Source of the DNA: Bacteroidia bacterium
GTDB lineage: Bacteria; Bacteroidota; Bacteroidia; AKYH767-A; OLB10
Direction: 5' to 3'
NCBI GenBank assembly: GCA_025450095.1
Contig: JANWID010000059.1
Coordinates: 1-5,025, forward strand
Length of the DNA: 5,025 nucleotides
Numbering within the stretch: the first letter of the stretch is position 1; the number at the start of each line of letters is the position of its first letter. Below are positions 1 to 5,025 of the stretch, in pieces. Made by a program: the position numbers and the translations under genes. The notes beneath the pieces were generated by a model that saw nothing but the letters and a program-made list of their open reading frames with translations, did no database searches and was not told the DNA's origin.

Positions 1-1001
1 GGCAGAATTTCGTTTTGGTAAAATACCAGGTTTCCAAGACTATCCCATGTGGATACCGCGATAGAACTATCTAAGTCCTGAACCTGCCAGGCATTTCCAA
101 AATTATCTGATTCTATATTTTCAAAGGCTAAATTTACCGTACCGAATGGCTTTTTCCAGAGCAAGGTTCCTGTTGAATCAAACATCATCATATAAGAATA
201 TGCCATCGAATCACCACAAACCAAGATATGTTGGTCGTCAATTACATCAACGCTTCTGAAAGTGACCGAAGTTCCAATGGTCACATCATGAATGGAGAAT
301 TGCTGAATACCGTTACTATTTACTTTCTGAAACTGAAAGTCGCTTGCATTTAGATCTGAAACACGATAAATGTTGCCTACATCATCCGAATCAAAATCGT
401 GATAAAATTCCAGGTAATTTCCAATATTTGAAATAGTGCCAGCGGTATCCAGCAACAGTGATTTAAAATCTCCTAATAAAAACAATTTTCCGTCTATTCC
501 TACCCTGATTTTCGGATTATCATTTGTTGCAATTCCAAATCCATCATAAGAGTACTTATAACTCCAGATCTCATTACCCGTCGTATCAAACTTAGCAACA
601 TGTAACTTACCGACTCCATTTCCAGTACTTATATCACAGCCAGAAATCATATAAATATTACTGTCAACATCAAACGCCAACAAGTTAGGATTGAGATAAT
701 ACTGAAATGTACCTACCCATAGCTGATATTCCACCTCCCAAATGATATTGCCAAATGGATCCAGTTTCATTAATCTTCCAACGTCTCTGGTTGATCCGGG
801 ACCACCCCAGTTATACATGTTCCCTGTACAATAAACATTTCCATTGTTATCTGTGACAATGTCATAAAAACCACTGAAATCATAAGGCTGGGGGGCATTG
901 TAAATGGTATCCCATTCAAGTGCAGTTTGTCCGTAACCATTGTGTATCCCGCCGCTAAAAAATAATCCAGCAGCAATCACTAAAAACTTAAGTAGTTTCA
1001 T
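1..1001 (-). CDS. Secreted beta-propeller-type repeat protein, C-terminus beyond window
   Basis: The frame is open from an ATG at 1001 to the left edge, giving 333 residues with no stop, so the 3' end is missing. Residues 1-25 are a signal peptide: a Lys-containing start (MKLLKFLV), a hydrophobic core, and likely cleavage near GYG/Q. The rest repeats a blade-like pattern. A strand of the type D-x-x-GNVY-x-x-G (about 51-60, 111-121, 207-215, 298-307) alternates with MKLDPFGNIIW or KFDTTGNEIW (about 78-88, 137-146, 273-282, 319-327). This is typical of SBBP/PQQ-like beta-propellers that Bacteroidota secrete. No catalytic motif is visible. Such proteins often end in a T9SS sorting domain, which would lie outside the window, so that is inference. 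The start is supported by the signal peptide and a -7 promoter box 46 bp upstream; no Shine-Dalgarno is present. The fold is likely, but the function and any ligand are unknown. Confidence 0.85.
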   Translation of the reverse strand, partial: MKLLKFLVIAAGLFFSGGIHNGYGQTALEWDTIYNAPQPYDFSGFYDIVTDNNGNVYCTGNMYNWGGPGSTRDVGRLMKLDPFGNIIWEVEYQLWVGTFQYYLNPNLLAFDVDSNIYMISGCDISTGNGVGKLHVAKFDTTGNEIWSYKYSYDGFGIATNDNPKIRVGIDGKLFLLGDFKSLLLDTAGTISNIGNYLEFYHDFDSDDVGNIYRVSDLNASDFQFQKVNSNGIQQFSIHDVTIGTSVTFRSVDVIDDQHILVCGDSMAYSYMMMFDSTGTLLWKKPFGTVNLAFENIESDNFGNAWQVQDLDSSIAVSTWDSLGNLVFYQNEIL

Positions 1002-1046
1002 TTAATTTAGATAAGATAGGTGGGGTATATGAAAATAGGAATCAGA

Positions 1047-1054
1047 CAAATATA
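1047..1054 (-). promoter_or_regulatory. Candidate -7 box (TATATTTG) of the beta-propeller gene
   Basis: Read on the minus strand this octamer is TATATTTG, a full match to the Bacteroidota -7 consensus TAnnTTTG. It would start transcription about 40 nt before the ATG at 1001. The expected -33 TTTG, 19-21 nt further upstream (about 1074-1079), is absent. That stretch is instead occupied by the half-site array at 1069-1099, which suggests a promoter controlled by a regulator. This is a motif match only. Confidence 0.5.
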
Positions 1055-1068
1055 TGTGTATTTCTACT

Positions 1069-1099
1069 TACTACACCATTGTAGAAATAGTTCTACAAT
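1069..1099. promoter_or_regulatory. Operator-like array: three 7-bp half-sites at 11-bp spacing, including a 9-bp perfect inverted repeat
   Basis: Three related heptamers begin at 1069 (TACTACA), 1080 (TGTAGAA, the reverse complement of TTCTACA) and 1091 (TTCTACA). They alternate in orientation and are spaced exactly 11 bp, about one helical turn. The second and third form a perfect inverted repeat, ATTGTAGAA at 1078-1086 and TTCTACAAT at 1091-1099, around the 4-nt spacer ATAG. The array covers the missing -33 region of the promoter for the gene at 1-1001. A fourth TACTACA lies at 1149-1155. No T-tract follows the hairpin on the minus strand, so an intrinsic terminator for the upstream gene is less likely than a protein-binding site. 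TACTACA/TGTAGTA resembles BlaI/MecI-type operator half-sites, but that link is only a resemblance. Confidence 0.45.
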
Positions 1100-1171
1100 T
1101 CCTGAAGCATCCAGTTGTGGATTATCCATTATCAGTTAGCAATCAGAATACTACAAACAGGTTGTTTCTCA

Positions 1172-3145
1172 TTAAAAATATTTTTGCAGCGAAATTCCTG
1201 ATTGCATAACATATTCTTTATTAAAACAGAAAGATAAATTTAGCTGCAATGCCCGTTTGGAAAATTTACAGGCAGTTGTAATCCACATTTTGTTTTGCGG
1301 ATACCAATAGTAGTTAATACCTGCAATTTGCTTGCTAAATCCCCAACCTATCCTATAATTATTTTTTCTGTCGTCGTCCTTTGCAACTGAAAATTCATTT
1401 TGTATAAGTTGCGTTTTTAAAATATCATATTCATACACAGTATTCATCCTTATTTCAGCTGAATTTAATTTCAATGAAACTGTTGATATGATATTATTTG
1501 CCGAACAAACTAATCGTGCATCTCCCAATAAAGTAACAACATTGGGACTCAGCAACCGCACTTCTTTTGGAGATAAATAATTCCGTCTTTGGAAAAGCAG
1601 GTCAGCTCTTAATTTTTTTGAATTCGAATAAAAAGAAAATTCACTACCATAAGTAAATGTGATGTTTCCATCGGCAGCCCTGTGAATCCGGTCATCATCT
1701 TCATCATCAGTATAAAATTTCGATAAGCTTCCCAAAAAATATATTTGCGCACGAGACACGAGCTTGACAGAAATATTTTTATTCAACTTGAAGGCATCGG
1801 TTTCAACCTTTGCAATGTATCTGATAAGTAGAGCTATATTCTGGGATGAAGTCCATTGTTTCCAGGGAATAAGCATTGACTGCACCGGGGTATTTTCGTA
1901 GTAATGCGGTTGAATGGCTGCCTTACCGTAGAAATTGATTTTTTTGCAAATGGGCAATCTCCTGGTTTTACGCGCTATGCTTGCCAGCATGAAGTATAAA
2001 TTATCATTCAACTTACCTATGGATGTGTTGTAATAAACGCGGTCACTTACACTCTTTTCAATCTTCACTTCTGAATAAAATGTTTTGTATAACGAGGAGT
2101 TAAGTGACTTAAATTCCTCATCGCTTAAAATGTTTTTATCGAGCCATTGCCCCTTTTCCGTTTTAAGCAGCATGAGAGGAACAGTATGGTTTTTAGCCGC
2201 ATCAAATTTCCAAAGCCTGGTATCGGCGCCGTTGTTATTCGGAGTTTCGAGTCCTTCCTGGTTTTTCCTTTCATAAATACGTCCCCAATCCAGGTCGTAG
2301 CCATTGCGCGGGTTTTCAGGGTCAACCATTAAAACAGTTACATGCTGTGATGAAGGAGTCATCCATGCCTGTAGAAAAATGTATTTATCAGGGTCATAAT
2401 TTTTATTCTGCGCTTCATTGTAATACACATCAAACGACTGCCGCATTATTCTCAAAGCAAATTCAGAAACATCCCTGCATACTCCTGCTATTCCACCGTT
2501 GTTATGAGCATTAATGATATCCATCGCCGTTACTATTCCGGCAGACTCATTGTTGCCCGCAGATACCCTTCCACCCTGGTAATATATCATGCGATGCTCG
2601 GCAAGCATTCTAGCCAGGAAAGGCATAAAATCATCTTCAAAATCATCAAATCCCATGGAAATTAACTCCTTTGAAATATCTCTTACCTCCGCATTCATTT
2701 CACTTTCGCTTTTTGCTGAAAATAATTTTGCAGTACTGAGCGAATAAATCAGGTCGGTATAGCTAGTGTTGTTGATTGCCTGCTTTTCTTCATCGCTTAA
2801 TACAACACCATTATTGCCTTGCAGCGATAAATTCAAACTGTCATACATGGCTCTTATTGATAAACCTGCAATCGAGTGAAATTCTTCCGCGCAATATTTC
2901 TTTATAATTGAATTTGTTTCATTAATTATAAAGGCTTCCTTGAATGGATAGTGACTAATTAAATTAATCCTGTCAATATTTCTTGAAAAGGCAGGTACTG
3001 ACTGATAAGACAATGTAAAACACGAAACCGTATCATTTACCTGGCATTGAGCAGGATGATAAAGTTGCAAAATAAAAAGGACTATGGTAAATATTCTTCT
3101 ACAGAAAACAGTTGCACTACATCTTTTTTCAGAATTCCCAATCAC
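1172..3145 (-). CDS. Exported transglutaminase-like protein with probable C-terminal outer-membrane beta-barrel
   Basis: The product is 657 residues. The start is GTG at 3145; the codon just before it is an in-frame TAA, so no earlier start exists, and later ones would lose the signal peptide. Residues 1-34 are a signal sequence: two Arg before the hydrophobic IFTIVLFILQLY, with likely cleavage near AQC/Q. Residues 35-200 look largely helical. Residues 217-290 carry a pattern like the transglutaminase/papain-like core: GIAGVCRDVSEFA with Cys223, then SQHVTVLMVDP with His268, then YDLDWGR with Asp284 or Asp286. Family knowledge makes these a Cys-His-Asp triad that could cut or crosslink amide bonds; the substrate is unknown. 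From about residue 402 to the end, amphipathic beta-strands alternate with polar loops, including the acidic loop DDEDDD (480-485). The chain ends in ISLQKYF, a terminal Phe as in outer-membrane barrels. The ends are intact and no specific family name is recognised. The triad could instead be degenerate. Confidence 0.85.
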   Translation of the reverse strand: MIGNSEKRCSATVFCRRIFTIVLFILQLYHPAQCQVNDTVSCFTLSYQSVPAFSRNIDRINLISHYPFKEAFIINETNSIIKKYCAEEFHSIAGLSIRAMYDSLNLSLQGNNGVVLSDEEKQAINNTSYTDLIYSLSTAKLFSAKSESEMNAEVRDISKELISMGFDDFEDDFMPFLARMLAEHRMIYYQGGRVSAGNNESAGIVTAMDIINAHNNGGIAGVCRDVSEFALRIMRQSFDVYYNEAQNKNYDPDKYIFLQAWMTPSSQHVTVLMVDPENPRNGYDLDWGRIYERKNQEGLETPNNNGADTRLWKFDAAKNHTVPLMLLKTEKGQWLDKNILSDEEFKSLNSSLYKTFYSEVKIEKSVSDRVYYNTSIGKLNDNLYFMLASIARKTRRLPICKKINFYGKAAIQPHYYENTPVQSMLIPWKQWTSSQNIALLIRYIAKVETDAFKLNKNISVKLVSRAQIYFLGSLSKFYTDDEDDDRIHRAADGNITFTYGSEFSFYSNSKKLRADLLFQRRNYLSPKEVRLLSPNVVTLLGDARLVCSANNIISTVSLKLNSAEIRMNTVYEYDILKTQLIQNEFSVAKDDDRKNNYRIGWGFSKQIAGINYYWYPQNKMWITTACKFSKRALQLNLSFCFNKEYVMQSGISLQKYF

Positions 3146-3174
3146 TTAATTAAAGATGAAATACAATCCGAGTA

Positions 3175-3205
3175 CAAATATTTGTTCAATTTGCTCTGAA
3201 GCAAA
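3175..3205 (-). promoter_or_regulatory. Candidate proximal promoter for the transglutaminase-like gene
   Basis: On the minus strand, TTTG (3202-3205) is followed after 19 nt by AATATTTG (3175-3182). This matches the Bacteroidota arrangement TTTG-N19-21-TAnnTTTG except for the first base of the -7 box. It would give a short leader of about 20-25 nt before the GTG at 3145. It is weaker than the distal candidate and may be chance in AT-rich DNA. Confidence 0.35.
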
Positions 3206-3229
3206 GTTTGTCAAAAGCGAGCTTTAGAG
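3194..3229 (-). other. Imperfect hairpin in the possible leader of the transglutaminase-like gene
   Basis: CTCTGAAGC (3194-3202) can pair with GCTTTAGAG (3221-3229), a 9-bp stem with one G-T pair and an 18-nt loop. A competing inner hairpin pairs TTTGC (3190-3194) with GCAAA (3201-3205). The structure lies inside any transcript from the distal promoter. It overlaps the -33 box of the proximal one. There is no known riboswitch match, and it could be chance. Confidence 0.2.
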
Positions 3230-3290
3230 GTAGTTCAAGTAGTAAATAGGGATAAGTTTCAATAAATGGCCTAAACATTTTGATAGGGCA

Positions 3291-3323
3291 CAAATATATT
3301 TGCTACTGAATATAAATATCAAA
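3291..3323 (-). promoter_or_regulatory. Candidate distal promoter (TTTG-N21-TATATTTG) for the transglutaminase-like gene
   Basis: On the minus strand a perfect -33 TTTG (3320-3323) lies 21 nt before a perfect -7 box TATATTTG (3291-3298), the full Bacteroidota housekeeping sigma-factor pattern. Transcription would start near 3284, giving a leader of about 140 nt before the GTG at 3145. The -7 box sits in the 12-bp palindrome CAAATATATTTG (3291-3302), so the plus strand also carries the octamer, but no plus-strand gene follows it. Confidence 0.55.
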
Positions 3324-3372
3324 TTCCATAAAAAAGTTATTACTGTTTTATTAACCCGAAAATCTTAAAAAA

Positions 3373-3446
3373 TGGGGGCAGTTTGCTCTGGAATAAGTGG
3401 GTCTGTTTGGACCGGAAAAGAGGGGTCAGTTTGAACGGAATATCCA
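3373..3446. repeat. Three degenerate 24-bp-period repeats, probable solitary IS21-family end
   Basis: Three tandem copies share a core close to GGGTCAGTTTGNCCGGAAT. The GTTTG cores begin at 3381, 3405 and 3429, exactly 24 bp apart. Copy 1 reads GGGGCAGTTTGCTCTGGAAT, copy 2 GGGTCTGTTTGGACCGGAAA, and copy 3 GGGGTCAGTTTGAACGGAAT, one base short. From memory of Bacteroidota genomes, repeated GGTCAGTTTGACCGGAAT units mark the ends of IS21-family (istA/istB) elements. The stretch ends in TATCCA at 3441-3446, compatible with the TG...CA termini of that family. No transposase gene and no inverted partner end is visible, so this is probably a decayed remnant or a solo end. It lies 22 bp beyond the stop of the monooxygenase gene, whose C-terminus is intact. 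Confidence 0.6.
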
Positions 3447-3468
3447 AATCGTGGCAGGTTGAATACAA

Positions 3469-5025
3469 TCACCCACGCACTACAATTTTCCGGTATCCTG
3501 TAAAAGTATCGGCATTGACCTGGATAAAATAAATTCCTGGTGATAACCCCTTCAGATCGATGCGTTCTACCAATTCTTTTTTACCTACGGTAATTGTTTT
3601 CACCGCCACTCCCATGACATTGAACAGTTTCACCTCGCGACAAATGACATTCAAAAATGCCTTTACATAAACATAATCACTTGTGGGATTCGGGTATACG
3701 GAAAATTGAGGTTCATCCTGAAGCTGGTTACCCGGAGGAAGTGAGGTAGTAAATGTTGAATCCAATATAATATTTTCATCACCTGGCTGGTAATTGGCCC
3801 AGATAAAATACGTCATCAGCATTTCGTCGTTGGTGGTAAGGCCATTATATACTGTGATTGGAGGGTTGTTCGGGTTGTGTGGATTATTTACCGTATTATC
3901 ATAGGATGCGATGCTGTATAATCGGGCGCCGGCAGGTATTTTCTGAATCTGCTGGAACATATAATATTTCTGCCAATGAAAATCCCAGTGAGGAATATCA
4001 ATCAGTGGCACCGAATCCAAATTGTATTTATACCAAACCTTGTATGAATTTCCAAGCTTATGCATGTGCGGACAAATGGAAATCAGTGAACGGCTGGTTG
4101 GCATGGGTGCCGACATCTGGTCGAACGTAGTGATCACATTCGGGGGAATGATTAGGGGTCCTTGCGAAGCAATAGGATTATTCAGAAGCCATCCTACATG
4201 AATCGTTCTTATATTTCCCCCAGTGGTGATAAAGCGCAAATTCATTTTTGTGGTATCAGTCAATCCCTGTCCACCCGGGCCGTAATGAATTTCAAATACA
4301 AAGTCTGCTCCCGGGGGAACCATGATTCCCCAGTTATTGGGGTACTCTACTACGTTTCCACCTACCTGCCAGGCATTCATATAATAATTCGAAATCATGC
4401 CCGTGCTGAATCCGGGTAAGGGCGTTATTGAATCATTGTAAAATGATGTTCCCGTTAAATCGTAATGAATATCGGCATGATGCACAACCTGTGGTAAACC
4501 AGGGATCACTTCAATTTTACTAACGTATACCGTATCTGTAAATCCGGTGTGCATGGCGAAGTACCGGTACTCATCTGTATTGAACTGCAAAGTATACGGA
4601 GGAATTTGTGCAACAAAATGAACGGTATCCAATGTTGAACCCGCAATACCAAATACGGGTGGTGCCGGCGCCAGCAGCGTATCCCCAAGTGGCATTCCTG
4701 AATTAATCCAGTCGTTGATGGCCGTAATCTCCAACGAATCCAGCGCAGCTTCATAGGCAAAATGCCTGTAGGCAGGATCGGCCGGCCAGGGAGGCATGTT
4801 ATGGTCGTTTACTTCATTAAGAATGTCCGTTGAATTGTTAAAAACATCCTGGTAACTCATTAATGCAAAAGGCGCCACCGTTCCCTGGTGATGACAGGAT
4901 GAACAATTGTTATAAATAATCGGTGCAATCGTAGTACTCCAATCGGGTCCCTGGGCTATCAACCGGCAACTCCATAAAATAAAAACTATTGAGAAGAAAA
5001 AATATTTCAGCTGAATTGAGTTACC
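3469..5025 (-). CDS. Secreted cytochrome c / type II copper (PHM/DBH-like) monooxygenase fusion with T9SS sorting domain, start beyond window
   Basis: The frame stays open to the right edge, giving 518 residues numbered from the edge. A TTG at 4962 could serve as a start but would cut through the signal peptide (KYFFFSIVFILWSCRLIAQ, residues 7-25), so the true start is very likely outside the window. Residues 41-45 are CSSCH, a heme c site, and Met77 in HNMPPWP is a possible axial ligand. Copper-monooxygenase motifs follow: VVHHADIH (His182, His183), EIHYGPG (His247), CPHMHKLG (His320, His322) and NDEMLM (Met402). They correspond to rat PHM His107/108, His172, His242/244 and Met314; the gap of 64 residues from the second to the third His is the same as in PHM. 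Residues 440-518 are a T9SS type A sorting domain (FSVYPNP, then LSPGIYFIQV, then KIVVRG at the end). The likely role is copper-dependent hydroxylation of an external substrate, perhaps fed electrons by the heme. The substrate is unknown. Fold and secretion calls are strong, the chemistry is inferred. Confidence 0.92.
   Translation of the reverse strand, partial: GNSIQLKYFFFSIVFILWSCRLIAQGPDWSTTIAPIIYNNCSSCHHQGTVAPFALMSYQDVFNNSTDILNEVNDHNMPPWPADPAYRHFAYEAALDSLEITAINDWINSGMPLGDTLLAPAPPVFGIAGSTLDTVHFVAQIPPYTLQFNTDEYRYFAMHTGFTDTVYVSKIEVIPGLPQVVHHADIHYDLTGTSFYNDSITPLPGFSTGMISNYYMNAWQVGGNVVEYPNNWGIMVPPGADFVFEIHYGPGGQGLTDTTKMNLRFITTGGNIRTIHVGWLLNNPIASQGPLIIPPNVITTFDQMSAPMPTSRSLISICPHMHKLGNSYKVWYKYNLDSVPLIDIPHWDFHWQKYYMFQQIQKIPAGARLYSIASYDNTVNNPHNPNNPPITVYNGLTTNDEMLMTYFIWANYQPGDENIILDSTFTTSLPPGNQLQDEPQFSVYPNPTSDYVYVKAFLNVICREVKLFNVMGVAVKTITVGKKELVERIDLKGLSPGIYFIQVNADTFTGYRKIVVRG

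Larger units (their letters stand above)
3146..3468. other. Intergenic region with promoters and an IS21-like end, no gene
   Basis: This 323-bp gap is AT-rich and has no credible reading frame. From right to left it holds about 22 bp after the monooxygenase stop codon, the IS21-like repeats (3373-3446), and two candidate minus-strand promoters (3291-3323 and 3175-3205). No stem followed by a T-run was found just after the stop at 3469, so how the upstream transcript ends is unclear. Confidence 0.7.

Noticed and set aside
770..976. 68-residue minus-strand reading frame starting MLLDYFLAAGY
   Set aside because: It overlaps, in another frame, the longer beta-propeller reading frame that starts at 1001 with a signal peptide and repeats.
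1078..1099. 9-bp inverted repeat as an intrinsic terminator of the transglutaminase-like gene
   Set aside because: It is AT-rich and no T-run follows on the minus strand; its phasing with a third half-site fits an operator better, though termination is not excluded.
2085..2332. Short reading frames on both strands within this stretch
   Set aside because: They lie inside the transglutaminase-like gene in other frames, show no domain or start signal, and the main frame is intact across them.
3858..4419. Two plus-strand reading frames of 90 and 85 residues
   Set aside because: They are antisense to the monooxygenase domain, whose conserved His motifs establish the real frame; no promoter or recognisable product on the plus strand.
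4506..4760. 84-residue minus-strand reading frame
   Set aside because: It is a shifted-frame shadow of the monooxygenase gene with an unlikely composition rich in Arg and Trp.
4966..4980. Lipoprotein signal (LWSC) at the monooxygenase N-terminus
   Set aside because: Trp before Ser-Cys fits the lipobox poorly, and the following LIAQ/G gives a good ordinary cleavage site, as expected for T9SS cargo.
5002..5010. CTG at 5010 or a similar rare codon as the start of the monooxygenase gene
   Set aside because: Rare starts are improbable while the frame remains open to the window edge and a normal start can lie just outside.

Overview
The window most likely comes from a member of the Bacteroidota. 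The right-hand gene ends in a type IX secretion (T9SS) type A sorting domain. Octamers of the form TAnnTTTG, the -7 element of Bacteroidota housekeeping promoters, lie upstream of two genes. The starts lack Shine-Dalgarno sequences and the intergenic DNA is AT-rich. The sequence does not support a finer taxonomic placement.

Layout: three protein genes, all on the minus strand, so they read right to left. (1) Positions 3469-5025 encode a secreted fusion of a c-type cytochrome segment, a PHM/DBH-like type II copper monooxygenase and a T9SS sorting domain. The reading frame runs off the right edge, and the last in-window codons form a signal peptide. (2) Positions 3146-3468 are intergenic. They hold three degenerate 24-bp-period repeats that resemble the ends of Bacteroidota IS21-family elements, and two candidate promoters for the next gene. 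(3) Positions 1172-3145 encode an exported 657-residue protein with a transglutaminase-like Cys-His-Asp pattern in the middle and a probable C-terminal outer-membrane beta-barrel. (4) Positions 1002-1171 are a short regulatory gap with a -7 box and three inverted or direct half-sites spaced exactly 11 bp apart. (5) Positions 1-1001 encode the N-terminal 333 residues of a secreted beta-propeller-type protein that runs off the left edge.

All three products carry export signals and should act at or beyond the outer membrane. The gaps of 170 and 323 bp, with promoter-like sequences in each, suggest three separate transcription units rather than an operon. Nothing here shows that the three proteins share a pathway. 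No RNA gene, CRISPR array or intact mobile element was seen. The most notable points are the transglutaminase/beta-barrel architecture, the cytochrome/copper-monooxygenase/T9SS fusion with PHM-like copper-ligand spacing, the 11-bp-phased operator-like array, and the solitary IS21-like end.
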